A stretch of DNA of 64,000 nucleotides from Haloarchaeobius amylolyticus (GCF_026616195.1 NZ_JANHDH010000001.1:1674001-1738000), one strand, 5' to 3'. Positions 33,033 through 41,904 are shown, numbered from the stretch's first letter. Notes: generated from the sequence alone by a model not told the origin. A program made the numbers and translations.

Positions 33033-33914
33033 TCACGCACGCTCCGAGAAGAGCGTGCTCGGCTTCCGTAACTCGTCGGCCGTGCTGACCTGCTCGTGGT
33101 GGCGCTGGGCGTCCGCGAGGTACTCTTCCGCGAGGTCGGGCTCGTCCGCGTCGAAGTGCTCGGCTGCCTTCGCGTACCACTTCGCGGCCCGCCGGTAGTC
33201 GTCGCTCCGGGTGCGCGCCGCCTCGGCCGCCGCCTCGACCTCCTCGGACTCCGAGAAGCGCTTCGCGGAGCGGAAGCTCTCGCCGGCCGCGTCGAAGTAG
33301 GCGACCGCCTCGTCGAACTGCTCGACCGCGCCCTCCCACGCCTCCATCTCGTACAGCGACCACGCCGTGCCGAACCGGTCGCGACCGCCGTCGTGGTGTT
33401 CGAACCCCCGCGCGTAGCGCTGGATGGCGGTCCGGTCGTCGCGCACGTCGTCGATCGCGGCCCGGATCTCGCCGAGTTCGGGGACCACCGTCTGGTCCTC
33501 GGTCGTCCAGGCGTACCGGACGCGCTGGCGGTCGTCGACGACGAACACCGAGCGCTGGGGGATGTTCCGGTGACCCCGCCAGTCCTCCATGCAGACGTCG
33601 TACTCCGCGGCGACCTCCCCGATGGAGTCCGTGAGCAGTGGGTACGTGATGTTGTTCTCCTCGGCGAAGCGCCGGTGGCTGAACACGGAGTCACCCGAGA
33701 TGCCGAACAGCGTCACGTCGGCGTCGAGGTTCAGGAGGTCGAAGTCCTGCATCGTACACAGCGAGGAGGTACACGTCGGACTGAAGTCCGCGGGGTAGAA
33801 CGCGAGGACCACCACGTCCTCGCGGAGCGCCGCCGACAGCGAGAACTCGTCCATCTCGCCGTTCTCGACGCCGGGGAGCGCGAAGTCCGGCGCGTGCGAG
33901 CCTACCGATAGCAT
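33033..33914 (-). CDS. peroxiredoxin (BCP type) with C-terminal TPR-like helical domain
   Basis: A 293-residue protein. Residues 1-150 are a thioredoxin-fold peroxiredoxin with SPTCTSSLC, matching the TPGCTxxxC motif of bacterioferritin-comigratory proteins: peroxidatic C48 and likely resolving C53. It would reduce peroxides with thioredoxin-like donors. Residues about 170-293 are helical and TPR-like (WSLYEMEAWEGAVEQFDEAV; DDYRRAAKWYAKAAEHF), an unusual addition to a ~155-residue family, and may recruit a partner. It is divergent from the Rieske gene with a 114-base gap. Confidence 0.87.
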   Translation of the reverse strand: MLSVGSHAPDFALPGVENGEMDEFSLSAALREDVVVLAFYPADFSPTCTSSLCTMQDFDLLNLDADVTLFGISGDSVFSHRRFAEENNITYPLLTDSIGEVAAEYDVCMEDWRGHRNIPQRSVFVVDDRQRVRYAWTTEDQTVVPELGEIRAAIDDVRDDRTAIQRYARGFEHHDGGRDRFGTAWSLYEMEAWEGAVEQFDEAVAYFDAAGESFRSAKRFSESEEVEAAAEAARTRSDDYRRAAKWYAKAAEHFDADEPDLAEEYLADAQRHHEQVSTADELRKPSTLFSERA

Positions 33915-34028
33915 AGCCCTCCGTTGTGTGCCACAGAACTTAGCTCTGGCCGCCGGCCGGCGAGTCAGCTCGGCTACAGGAACGCGCTTCAGGGAACGGT
34001 TTTGGGCCACGCGGCAGAACCGTGAGAC

Positions 34029-35771
34029 ATGGCAACAACCGACGACTCGTTCGTCCCGGTCGCATCGCTCGCCGAACTCGAGGCGGACGGGCGCAAGCTC
34101 GTCACCCCGCAGGGACACGCCATCGCCGTCTTCTACCACGAGGGCGAGGTCCGGGCGGTCGACAACCGCTGCCCGCACATGGGCTTTCCCCTCGCAGACG
34201 GGACCGTGGACGACGGCGTCCTGACGTGTCACTGGCACCACGCCCGGTTCGAGCTCTCCTGTGGCGACACCTTCGACCCGTGGGCCGACGACGTCCAGAC
34301 CTACCCGGTCGAGGTCCGCGACGGGGAGGTGTACGTCGACCCTGACCCGCCGCTGGAGACCGACCCCGCCGACCACTGGGCCGACCGACTGGACACCGGC
34401 CTGGAGGAGAACCTGCGGCTGGTCGTCGCCAAGGCCACCATCGGCCTGCTGAACGAGGGCGTCGACCCGGGCGAGCCCCTCGCACAGGGGGTCCGGTTCG
34501 GGACCCGGTACCGCGAGCAGGGCTGGTCCTCGGGACTCACCATCCTCGCCGCGATGGCGAACGTCCTCCCCGAACTCGACGACGAGGACCGCAAGCGCGC
34601 GCTCTACACCGGGCTGCGCCACGTCGCCTCGGACTGTGCGGGACAGGCCCCGAACTTCGACCAGCCGTCGTTCTCGACCCGTGAGGTCTCGCCCGACCGC
34701 CTCGAATCGTGGTTCCGCGAGAACGTCGAGGTCCGCGACGCCGACGGCGCCGAGCGCGTGCTCCGGACCGCGGTCGAGACCTGCGACCGCGAGCAAATCG
34801 AGACGATGCTGTTCGCGGCCGCGACCGACCACCGCTACCTCGACGCGGGGCACTCGTTCGACTTCGTCAACAAGGCGATCGAGACGCTCGACCACGTCGG
34901 CTGGGACGCGGCGGACGAAACGCTCGCGAGTCTGGTCCGGCGGTTGACCGAGGCCCAGCGCAGCGAGGAGCTGTCCTCGTGGCGCCAGCCCGTCGACCTC
35001 GCCGGCATGCTGGACGACGCCTTCGACGACCTCGACGAGCTGGCCGCCGCAGGCGAGGGCGACTCCTGGACCGAACCCGAGGACTTCCAGGAGACGATCC
35101 GCTCGGACGACCCCGAAGCCATCGTCGACACGCTCTGTGACGCCATCGAGAACGGCGCGACGCCCGAGGAACTCGCACACTCGGTCGCCCACGCCGCCGC
35201 GACCCGGGTCGCCCGGTTCGGCACCGCGAACGAGTTCTCGGACTGGAACACGGTGCATCACACGTTCACCTACGCGAACGCGGTCCACCAGGCGACCAGA
35301 CGCGTCGACGCGACCGAACTCTACCGCGGCGTCTTCGACGCGGCGGCCAACGTCTACCTCGACCGGTTCCTGAACACGCCGCCCGCGCCGATTCCCGACC
35401 CCGGCGACAGCGACCGCGACCCCGAGACGGTGCTCGCCGACCTCCGCGAGACGTTCGACGAGGAGGGCCGGGTGAACGCAGCCGGCGAACTCGTCGGCGA
35501 GTTCCTCGACTGCGGCGGCGACCCCGCCGCCCTGAAGCGGACGCTCGGGCACTTCCTCCTGCGGGAGGACGCGGGCTTCCACACCCTGCAGGCGCTCGAA
35601 GCGGGCTTCCGACAGTTCGACCTCGCCGACGACGACCACCGCGCCCGGGTCGCGATGATTGCGGTCGCCCGGTACATGGCCGCCCACTTCCCGACCCGCC
35701 GCGAGGCCGAGCAGACGTTCACCATCGCCGCACGGCTCCTGCGCGGCGAGGCGGTCCACGAGGCGGAGTGA
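34029..35771 (+). CDS. Rieske [2Fe-2S] protein with a long C-terminal helical domain
   Basis: A 580-residue protein. Residues 8-105 form a Rieske domain of the oxygenase-ferredoxin type: C48-P-H50 and C67-x2-H70 with 16 residues between, and no disulfide cysteines. The remaining ~470 residues are predicted mainly helical, with conserved-looking His clusters (TDHRYLDAGHSF; NTVHHTFTYANAVHQ) that could bind a metal or cofactor. No transmembrane segment is evident, so it is probably cytoplasmic. It starts at the ATG at 34029. The role is unknown; electron transfer into the helical domain is an inference. Confidence 0.82.
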   Translation: MATTDDSFVPVASLAELEADGRKLVTPQGHAIAVFYHEGEVRAVDNRCPHMGFPLADGTVDDGVLTCHWHHARFELSCGDTFDPWADDVQTYPVEVRDGEVYVDPDPPLETDPADHWADRLDTGLEENLRLVVAKATIGLLNEGVDPGEPLAQGVRFGTRYREQGWSSGLTILAAMANVLPELDDEDRKRALYTGLRHVASDCAGQAPNFDQPSFSTREVSPDRLESWFRENVEVRDADGAERVLRTAVETCDREQIETMLFAAATDHRYLDAGHSFDFVNKAIETLDHVGWDAADETLASLVRRLTEAQRSEELSSWRQPVDLAGMLDDAFDDLDELAAAGEGDSWTEPEDFQETIRSDDPEAIVDTLCDAIENGATPEELAHSVAHAAATRVARFGTANEFSDWNTVHHTFTYANAVHQATRRVDATELYRGVFDAAANVYLDRFLNTPPAPIPDPGDSDRDPETVLADLRETFDEEGRVNAAGELVGEFLDCGGDPAALKRTLGHFLLREDAGFHTLQALEAGFRQFDLADDDHRARVAMIAVARYMAAHFPTRREAEQTFTIAARLLRGEAVHEAE

Positions 35772-35814
35772 ACGGGCCGAAACTGTTTTGTCGGATTCCC
35801 GAGAAATGGCGTGC

Positions 35815-35955
35815 ATGATGTCACTAAAGCAGAAGGTCATCGCGTTCGCCACCATCTTCTTCCTGAACCTGCTGGTGTTGCTGTTCATGGGTGGCTTCGT
35901 GGTGTTCTCGCTCATCCCATCGGTCATGCTCGGGCTCGCCATCCTCGCGCAGTGA
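35815..35955 (+). CDS. 46-residue single-span membrane protein
   Basis: [20 protein letters not shown] followed by further hydrophobic residues to the end; a positive N-terminus and a long hydrophobic stretch (about residues 9-45, one or two spans). It may begin at either of two adjacent ATG codons. Its TGA stop overlaps the GTG start of the following SpoIIM-like gene by GTGA, which argues that it is real and translationally coupled to it. Function unknown. Confidence 0.6.
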   Translation: MMSLKQKVIAFATIFFLNLLVLLFMGGFVVFSLIPSVMLGLAILAQ

Positions 35956-36512
35956 GGACGCGCCTCCGGGGGGCGATACGGGGACTGGCCCCGTACTGGC
36001 TCGCGGCCGTCGGCCTGTTCGGTGCCGGCTTCCTCCTCGGCTGGGCCGCGAGCGTGAGCCCCGGCGGGACGCCGTTCTTCCCGGTCCGCGAGCACGGCCT
36101 GACGGCGGTCGCGGCGGACGCCCTCTTCGTCCACAACGCGACCATCGCCCTCGCGATGGCGGCCGGCGGTCTGCTGTTCGGCCTCCCCGTCGTCGGACTG
36201 CTCTCGTTCAACGGCTTCGTGCTCGGGAGCGTGACGGCCGGGATCGTCGACGCGAGAGGACTGGTCGAGACGGTCGCCCTGCTCGCACCACACGGCGTCG
36301 TCGAGCTGTCGGCGCTCTGGCTGGCCGGCGCGGTCGGGCTGCGGTGGACGCACGTGGTCTGGCGCACCGCCCGGGGCGACCGCCACGAAACCGGTCTCGT
36401 GACCCTCGCCGGCGAGAGCGTGGGCTGGGTCGTGCTCGTCCTGGCGTTGCTCGCGGTGGCGGCCGTCGTCGAGGCGTCGGTGACGCCGTGGGTGGCCCGG
36501 GTGGTGACGTGA
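35952..36512 (+). CDS. stage II sporulation protein M-like membrane protein
   Basis: A 186-residue membrane protein with four or five hydrophobic segments, of the SpoIIM/DUF95-like type: [19 protein letters not shown] then [12 protein letters not shown] and [16 protein letters not shown], where the PHGxxEL motif is typical of the family. Archaeal members are not involved in sporulation and their role is unknown. The GTG start overlaps the stop of the preceding 46-residue gene, so the two probably form a unit. Confidence 0.8.
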   Translation: MRTRLRGAIRGLAPYWLAAVGLFGAGFLLGWAASVSPGGTPFFPVREHGLTAVAADALFVHNATIALAMAAGGLLFGLPVVGLLSFNGFVLGSVTAGIVDARGLVETVALLAPHGVVELSALWLAGAVGLRWTHVVWRTARGDRHETGLVTLAGESVGWVVLVLALLAVAAVVEASVTPWVARVVT

Positions 36513-36552
36513 CGACCGATAGCTTTTGCCCGCCGGGGACCTGCACCAGCAC

Positions 36553-36969
36553 ATGCTGCGCTTCGAAGTCCACGGCGTCTACGGTGGCTGGGAGGCGGCC
36601 GTCACCGGGCCGTCGGACCACGTCGAGTTCGGCGTCGAGACCGACGGCTCGCCCGTGTTGCACACCTACGGCTCGATGCACTCCCTGCTCCGCCTGTACG
36701 ACCTCGCCCGACTTGAGCAACCGCGCCACCCGCGGTTCCTCGGCTACGACGTCCACGAGGGACCGAACGGCATCACCCTCGACTTCCAGGCGGCCCGGGT
36801 CGAGACGACGTACCCGGAGCTCCGCGATGCGATGGAGCCGTTCCTCGCCGAGGTGTTCGGGCGGCTGGACGACCAGACCGTCGGCGACCGCGAGGCCCAC
36901 ATCGACACCATCCTCGACCGGGACGAGGTGCTGGTCGACCTCCACGACCTCCGCGACCAGCTCGGGTAG
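36553..36969 (+). CDS. conserved hypothetical protein
   Basis: A 138-residue acidic protein starting [17 protein letters not shown] at the ATG at 36553. It appears soluble, with mixed beta strands at the N-terminus and helices at the C-terminus ([19 protein letters not shown]). I do not recognise the family. It follows the SpoIIM-like gene by 40 bases and precedes tsr3 by 37, so it may belong to a same-strand cluster, but no functional link is apparent. Confidence 0.65.
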   Translation: MLRFEVHGVYGGWEAAVTGPSDHVEFGVETDGSPVLHTYGSMHSLLRLYDLARLEQPRHPRFLGYDVHEGPNGITLDFQAARVETTYPELRDAMEPFLAEVFGRLDDQTVGDREAHIDTILDRDEVLVDLHDLRDQLG

Positions 36970-37006
36970 CGAGGCGCTTTTCTCCCTCGGCAGGGAACCC
37001 CCTCCC

Positions 37007-37507
37007 GTGAACCTCCACGTCCGCTACGAGGGCGACGACGACCCGAAGAAGTGCACGGCGCGCAAGCTCGCGCGGTTCGACCTCGCCGAGTTGCACCGCT
37101 CGAACCGGGCCACGCCCTACGGCGTCGTCCTCAACCCCCACGCGGAGCAGGCGCTCTCGCCGGCGGACGCGGACGCGACGAACCTCGTCGCGCTGGACTG
37201 CTCGTGGGAGACCGCCGAGGCCGCGATGTTCGAGATGGCCGGCGAGCACCGGGCGCTCCCGTTCCTCGTGGCGGCGAACCCGGTGAACTACGGCCGGCCG
37301 TTCAAACTGACGACGGTCGAGGCGCTGGCGGCGGCGCTGTGCATCCTCGGCGAGCGCGACCACGCCGAGGAGATCCTCGCGAAGTTCACCTGGGGCGAGA
37401 CCTTCCTGACGATGAACGAGGAGCCGCTGCGACGCTACAGTGAGTGCGCGGACTCGAGCGAGGTCGTCGCGGTGCAGGACGACTACCTCGCCGACGACGA
37501 GGAGTAG
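37007..37507 (+). CDS. tsr3: Tsr3-like rRNA aminocarboxypropyltransferase (DUF367)
   Basis: A 166-residue protein of the DUF367/Tsr3 family, the enzymes that transfer a 3-amino-3-carboxypropyl group from S-adenosylmethionine to a modified uridine of small-subunit rRNA. Family segments are [14 protein letters not shown] near the start, [21 protein letters not shown] and [15 protein letters not shown]. The start is a GTG. It lies 218 bases upstream of the L40e gene; both concern the ribosome. Confidence 0.88.
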   Translation: MNLHVRYEGDDDPKKCTARKLARFDLAELHRSNRATPYGVVLNPHAEQALSPADADATNLVALDCSWETAEAAMFEMAGEHRALPFLVAANPVNYGRPFKLTTVEALAAALCILGERDHAEEILAKFTWGETFLTMNEEPLRRYSECADSSEVVAVQDDYLADDEE

Positions 37508-37525
37508 GCCGGCCTTCGGCTGGAA

Positions 37526-37644
37526 TGGCGAACAGACGGCACGAACCCGATACGCGCGAGCGGTGTGCCGTACACCCGCTGCCCCTCGCGCGGTGGCTGG
37601 TCAGGACATGGCGAGGGTGGCCGCGGTATCGTACTTGAACCGTC
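37526..37644. repeat. intergenic element, copy B of two
   Basis: A 119-base stretch beginning GGCGAACAGACG and ending TCGTACTTGAACCGTC, as in copy A at 1785-1902. A perfect 7-bp pairing, CCCTCGC with GCGAGGG (about 37580-37617), encloses ~20 bases; a weaker pairing exists at the matching place in copy A. A second, bulged stem (AGCGGTGT with ACACCCGCT) occupies the 5' half. It begins 19 bases after the tsr3 stop and ends 80 bases before the L40e start. Confidence 0.5.
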
Positions 37645-37693
37645 GTGCAGGCACCGGCGTCGGCTCGCGAGGACGGCGAGGTGACTCGGAAAC

Positions 37694-37703
37694 GCTTTTA
37701 TCC
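37694..37703 (+). promoter_or_regulatory. TATA-like box of the L40e gene
   Basis: GCTTTTATCC centred about 26 bases before the ATG at 37725, the position expected for a leaderless transcript of a highly expressed gene. Confidence 0.6.
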
Positions 37704-37724
37704 GCACCCGCATGAAGTCACGAT

Positions 37725-37874
37725 ATGGCTAAATTCGACGCTGCGGTCGACCGGACGCTCGAGAAGATGATCTGCATGCGATGTAACGCCCGCAACGCCA
37801 AGCGCGCAGAGAAGTGCCGCAAGTGCGGCTACTCGAAGCTTCGCCCGAAGGCGAAGGAGAAGCGCGCGGCGTAA
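37725..37874 (+). CDS. rpl40e: 50S ribosomal protein L40e
   Basis: A 49-residue basic protein ([20 protein letters not shown]...) with the zinc ribbon C17-x2-C20 and C31-x2-C34 and a Lys/Arg-rich tail. It is a standard-length archaeal L40e, part of the large ribosomal subunit. It stands out from its acidic neighbours by its high charge. It has its own promoter and probably no 5' leader. Confidence 0.95.
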   Translation: MAKFDAAVDRTLEKMICMRCNARNAKRAEKCRKCGYSKLRPKAKEKRAA

Positions 37875-37925
37875 TCGACCCGGTCTTTCTTCCCGCCGTC
37901 TTCCTGTCCGTAGTGCCGACTGTCG

Positions 37926-38537
37926 CTACTCGTCGGGGTACTTCGGCTCGCGGCGCTCGGCCCGCGCGAGCGCGGTCTCGACCACGTCCCGGACGTCGCC
38001 GTGGAACTCGTCGCCGTGGCCGGCGTACATGTGCTCGACGGAGTCCGGCATCCGGTCGAGCAGGTCCTTGATGCTCTCGATGAGTCGTTCGCGGGACTGG
38101 CCGTCCATGTCGGTCCGGCCGAAGCTACCGTAGTCGAAGGCGGCGTCGTTGTGGACCACCACGTCGCCCGAGAACAGCGTCGACTCGCTGACGAAGGCGA
38201 CGTGGTCGGCGGCGTGCCCGGGTGTGTAGACGACCTCGAAGGTCTCGTCGCCGATCTTGACGAAGTCGCCGTCGTCGACCTCGTGGGTCCGGCGCGGGTG
38301 CTCGGCGTAGGCGTAGCAGTCACAGCCGAACGCGTCGAGGACGGCGTCGAGCTGGGCGACGTGGTCGCCGTGCTGGTGCGTGAGGACCACCTGATCGAGG
38401 TGGTCGACGTGCTCGCGGACCACGTCGACGACGCCCGTCATGGCGCCGGCGTCGACGAGTGTCGTCCGGGCCCCGGTGACCAGGTAGGCGTTACAGGTGA
38501 ACACGTCGGCGTCCGCCGTCACGTGCGTCACGTTCAT
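37926..38537 (-). CDS. metallo-beta-lactamase fold hydrolase
   Basis: A 203-residue MBL-fold protein of glyoxalase II-like size. Metal-binding motifs are THQHGDHVAQLD, YTPGHAADHV, a central FSGDVVV and the late YAGHGDEF. It is the third separate MBL hydrolase in the window besides the PhnP-like and rhodanese-fused ones. The start is the ATG at 38537. It converges on L40e and is divergent from the DUF5786 gene. Substrate unknown. Confidence 0.82.
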   Translation of the reverse strand: MNVTHVTADADVFTCNAYLVTGARTTLVDAGAMTGVVDVVREHVDHLDQVVLTHQHGDHVAQLDAVLDAFGCDCYAYAEHPRRTHEVDDGDFVKIGDETFEVVYTPGHAADHVAFVSESTLFSGDVVVHNDAAFDYGSFGRTDMDGQSRERLIESIKDLLDRMPDSVEHMYAGHGDEFHGDVRDVVETALARAERREPKYPDE

Positions 38538-38668
38538 GTTCGGAGCCTCGCGGCCACACCTGAAAACGGTGACGGGGCAGGCAAGGCGAGGTTCCGGGCC
38601 CCGAACGGGTTGGTATTCCAAGGCAAGGCCGTGATTTTTTTGAGTCCTTAACGATTATACCCAAACGC

Positions 38669-38848
38669 ATGGGCTTCGGGAGCTACGACGAATCGGAACA
38701 GGAGAACCAGAGCATCGACACAGACCTCGACGAGAACGAGTCTGTGAACACACGAGAGACCAACCACGAGGGTAGCATCGAGTTCGAGAACGGGGCATCG
38801 AACGACGAACTCATCGACCGACTGAAAGACATCAAATCCACGGAGTAG
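38669..38848 (+). CDS. DUF5786 family small acidic protein
   Basis: A 59-residue, strongly acidic protein with the N-terminus MGFGSYDESEQENQSIDTD that marks the haloarchaeal DUF5786 family, and a C-terminal helix (NDELIDRLKDIKSTE). It contains no Cys and is probably disordered in its middle. It is followed after 6 bases by the DUF99 gene, so the two are probably cotranscribed. Function unknown. Confidence 0.85.
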   Translation: MGFGSYDESEQENQSIDTDLDENESVNTRETNHEGSIEFENGASNDELIDRLKDIKSTE

Positions 38849-38854
38849 CGACGA

Positions 38855-39409
38855 GTGAAACCCGGAGTGCGGGCGCTGGGTGTCGCAGAGTCGTTCAGGG
38901 ACGACGAGAGCACACTCGCGGGCGTGGTCGTCAGGGCGAATCGCGTGGTAGACGGCTTCTCTTTTGGGACCTGTACCGTCGGCGGGAGCGACGTGACCGG
39001 CGCGGTGGCCGGCCTGTACGACCGCCTCGGCCGCGAGGACGTCCGGTACGTGCTGGTCTCCGGCATCGCGCTGGCGTGGTACAACGTCCTCGACATGCAC
39101 CGGCTCGCCGACGAGACCGGCCGGCCGGTCCTCTCGGTGACCTACGAGGCGAGCGACGGCCTCGACGACGCCATCCGCGAGGCGTTCGAGGGCGACGCGC
39201 GCGAGGAACGCCTGACGACCTACCGGGCACAGCCCGCCCGCACGCCAGTCGAGGTCAACGGCGAGACGGTGTACGTCCGGGCCGTCGGCGTGGAGGACGC
39301 CGAGGCGCGCGACGTGGTCCGGGCGTTCACGCCCGAAGGTGGCCGACCCGAGCCACTTCGGGTGGCCCGCATGGCTGCCCGGGCGGGGGACGCGCTCCGC
39401 AGGGATTAG
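38855..39409 (+). CDS. DUF99 family protein (UPF0215)
   Basis: A 184-residue protein of the archaeal DUF99 family, recognised by the opening VRALGVAESF, the segment YVLVSGIALAWYNVLDMHRL and PVLSVTYEAS. Endonuclease V-like folds have been proposed for this family; the activity is not established. It starts with GTG, 6 bases after the DUF5786 stop, and is followed by the uracil-DNA glycosylase gene after 25 bases. A DNA-related role would fit that neighbour, but this is inference. Confidence 0.8.
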   Translation: MKPGVRALGVAESFRDDESTLAGVVVRANRVVDGFSFGTCTVGGSDVTGAVAGLYDRLGREDVRYVLVSGIALAWYNVLDMHRLADETGRPVLSVTYEASDGLDDAIREAFEGDAREERLTTYRAQPARTPVEVNGETVYVRAVGVEDAEARDVVRAFTPEGGRPEPLRVARMAARAGDALRRD

Positions 39410-39434
39410 GTACGCCCGGCGCGCCCCTCCCGAC

Positions 39435-40052
39435 ATGGAGAACGACGGCCCCGAGAACATGGACGGGCTCGTGGTGACGGCCTGCGAGCGCTGCCCCGAG
39501 CTGTGCGAGTCGCGCAGCCGCATCGTCAACGGCGTCGGCCCCGACGACGCCGACGTGCTCTTCCTCGGCGAGGCGCCCGGCGCACAGGAGGACGAGGAGG
39601 GCGAGCCCTTCGTCGGCCGGTCGGGCGACGTGCTGACCGAGGAACTCCGGAACGTCGGGCTCGACCGCGAGACGGTCCGCATCACCAACTGCGTGCGCTG
39701 CCGGCCGCCGGACAACCGCGACCCCTACAAGGAGGAGCTGGCGAACTGCCGGTCGTACCTCGAACGCGAGATCGACCTCGTCGACCCCGCGGTCGTCGTC
39801 ACGCTCGGGAAGGTTCCGGCCGAACACCTGCTCGACCGGTCGGTCGCCGTGACGAAGGAGACGGGCAGCGTCGAGGAGGTCCGCATCGCGGGCGAGCCGC
39901 GCCGGGTCATGCTCTGTCTGCACCCGGCCGCGACGCTGTACGACCGGAGCCAGCGCGACCCGTTCGCGGAGACGCTCGCCGAAGCCGCGTCGCTCGCCGG
40001 CGTGCGCGACAACGGTGGAGAAGGTGGGCAGTCGCGGTTAGGCGACTTCTAG
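39435..40052 (+). CDS. udg: family 4 uracil-DNA glycosylase
   Basis: A 205-residue iron-sulfur glycosylase that removes uracil from DNA. Family 4 marks: motif GEAPGAQEDEEGEPFVG, the NCVRCRPPDNRDP segment and the late LHPAATL. Cluster cysteines are C17 and C20 (ACERC) with two more in NCVRC and ANCRSY. GC-rich halophile DNA would suffer C-to-U deamination, so the enzyme is expected. The start could also be the ATG 8 codons inside. The stop codon overlaps that of the convergent phnE. Confidence 0.9.
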   Translation: MENDGPENMDGLVVTACERCPELCESRSRIVNGVGPDDADVLFLGEAPGAQEDEEGEPFVGRSGDVLTEELRNVGLDRETVRITNCVRCRPPDNRDPYKEELANCRSYLEREIDLVDPAVVVTLGKVPAEHLLDRSVAVTKETGSVEEVRIAGEPRRVMLCLHPAATLYDRSQRDPFAETLAEAASLAGVRDNGGEGGQSRLGDF

Positions 40053-41086
40053 TTCCCGCTGCGGCCCATCCACTTGTTCCCGTCGGCGAGTCCACGGATC
40101 TTCTCGAAGAAGCCCTCGGAGACCTCCTCGTCCGGGCGCAGGCGCGAGCGCAGCCGGGAGGAGAACAGCTCGACGGAGATGACGATGACGATGACCATGA
40201 AGATGCCCGCGGCCGCGTGGCGGAACGCGAGCTGGGCGAGCTGGCCCTTGATGAACTGGCCGAGGCCACCGGCACCGACGACACCGAGCGAGATGGCGAT
40301 GCGGACGTTGATCTCGAGGATGTACAGCGCCCAGGCGATGAACGAGGAGAACACCTGGCTCAGCATCCCGAAGGTGATGACCTGCGAGCGGTCGGCACCC
40401 GTCGAGGAGATGGCCTCGATGGGGCCGTCCTCGACCTCCTCGAGTTCGTCCGTGAACAGCCGACCCATGTTCCCGATGGTGTCGGTCGCGATGGCGAACA
40501 TCGCCGACAGCGGCGTCGGGCCGAACACCGGGATGTAGAAGAGCACCCAGACGATGGCCGGGATGGCCCGGATGGTGCTCATCGTGCCACGGAAGATGAA
40601 GTTGAACGGGAACGGCGTCACGCGCTCGGAGCCGAGCACACCGAAGAACAGCGCGAGGGGGAACCCGACGATGGTCCCGGTCGCGCCGACGACGATGGTG
40701 ACGACGCTGGCGCCGACGATGGAGGTCGCCTGCTCGCGCTGGAGGACGGCCTCGACGAACGAGCCGGGGTGGGTCAGACTGCCGAAGAAGGCCTCCCAGC
40801 CGTGCAGGCCCTGGTCCTGGGAGTACAGCGTGAAGAAGTAGAAGTCGGGGCTGAGGAACGTCAGCAGGTTGGAGATGAACTCCGGCCCCTGCCGGACGAC
40901 CGCCGCGACGGTGAAGTTGAGGTAGGTGAGGCCGACGCCCGTGAGCGCGAGTACCGCGACGATCAGTCCGGCGAACAGCCCGCGCCGGATGAGCTGCTGG
41001 CGCTCGATGATCTCGAGGCGTTCCTCGATGCGCGGGTCGGTCCCGGAGACGGTGCCGCCGTCGGTTGCGGTCCGGTCGTCGCTCAT
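40049..41086 (-). CDS. phnE: phosphonate-type ABC transporter permease
   Basis: A 345-residue permease with about six membrane helices after an acidic N-terminal extension. The binding-protein-dependent transport motif is near residue 215-265 (EAISSTGADRSQVITFGMLSQ; GVVGAGGLGQFIKGQL). It would form the membrane channel for uptake of phosphonate, phosphite or phosphate. The start codon overlaps the phnC stop (ATGA), showing operon coupling in the order phnD-phnC-phnE. Confidence 0.9.
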   Translation of the reverse strand: MSDDRTATDGGTVSGTDPRIEERLEIIERQQLIRRGLFAGLIVAVLALTGVGLTYLNFTVAAVVRQGPEFISNLLTFLSPDFYFFTLYSQDQGLHGWEAFFGSLTHPGSFVEAVLQREQATSIVGASVVTIVVGATGTIVGFPLALFFGVLGSERVTPFPFNFIFRGTMSTIRAIPAIVWVLFYIPVFGPTPLSAMFAIATDTIGNMGRLFTDELEEVEDGPIEAISSTGADRSQVITFGMLSQVFSSFIAWALYILEINVRIAISLGVVGAGGLGQFIKGQLAQLAFRHAAAGIFMVIVIVISVELFSSRLRSRLRPDEEVSEGFFEKIRGLADGNKWMGRSGN

Positions 41087-41841
41087 TGGGTGACCTCCCC
41101 GGCCGTGGCGGCCGACATCTCTCCGCCCTCGCTGTAGTAGATATCGTCGACGATGTCCATCGTCAGGTCCTCCTTGCCGCCGTCGAACACCTTCTTACCG
41201 TCGCGCAGGCCGATGTAGCGCTCGCCGAACTCGCGGGCGAGGCCGACCTGGTGGAGGCTGGCGATGGTGGTCAGGTTCCGCTCGTCGGCCGCCTGGCGCA
41301 TGTAGCCCATGACCTCCTCGGCCGCCTTCGGGTCGAGGCTGGCGACGGGCTCGTCGGCCAGGAGCAGGGACGGTTGCTGGACGAGCGCGCGGGCGATGCC
41401 GACGCGCTGTTTCTGCCCGCCGGACATCGAGCCGGCGCGCTGGCTGGCCTCGTCGAGCAGCCCGACGGTGTCGAGCGCCTCGAGTGCGTTCACCTTGTCC
41501 TCGCGGTCGTACCGCGTCAGGAGGCTCCCGATGAGGTCCTCCCGGGAGAGCGCACCGGTGAGCGCGTTCTTGTAGGCGTTCATCGCCTCGACGAGGTAGT
41601 GCATCTGGAACACCATCCCGATGTCACTGCGCCGGCCGGTGACCTTCGAATCACCGATGTAGACGCTGCCCTCCGTGGGCTCTGCGAGCCCGTTGAGGAG
41701 CCGCAGGAGTGTCGATTTGCCGGCGCCCGAGGGCCCGAGCAGCACGACGAACTCCCCGTCGGGGATCGTGAACGACACGTCGTCGAGCGCGACCGTGTCG
41801 CCGTATCGTTTCGTGAGATTCTCCACCTGTATCGCTGTCAT
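41083..41841 (-). CDS. phnC: phosphonate-type ABC transporter ATP-binding protein
   Basis: A 252-residue ATPase with Walker A GPSGAGKSTLL, Q-loop FQMHYLV, signature MSGGQKQRVGIARAL and Walker B LLLADEPVASLDPK, in the PhnC subfamily. It supplies energy for the PhnD/PhnE importer. It is second in the operon, 63 bases after phnD, and its stop overlaps the phnE start. Confidence 0.92.
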   Translation of the reverse strand: MTAIQVENLTKRYGDTVALDDVSFTIPDGEFVVLLGPSGAGKSTLLRLLNGLAEPTEGSVYIGDSKVTGRRSDIGMVFQMHYLVEAMNAYKNALTGALSREDLIGSLLTRYDREDKVNALEALDTVGLLDEASQRAGSMSGGQKQRVGIARALVQQPSLLLADEPVASLDPKAAEEVMGYMRQAADERNLTTIASLHQVGLAREFGERYIGLRDGKKVFDGGKEDLTMDIVDDIYYSEGGEMSAATAGEVTQ

Positions 41842-41904
41842 TACCAGATAATTCGTGAAGGAAGGTTAGTTTGTTTCGGACTCGACTGCGTCGGAAATCG
41901 CCGC

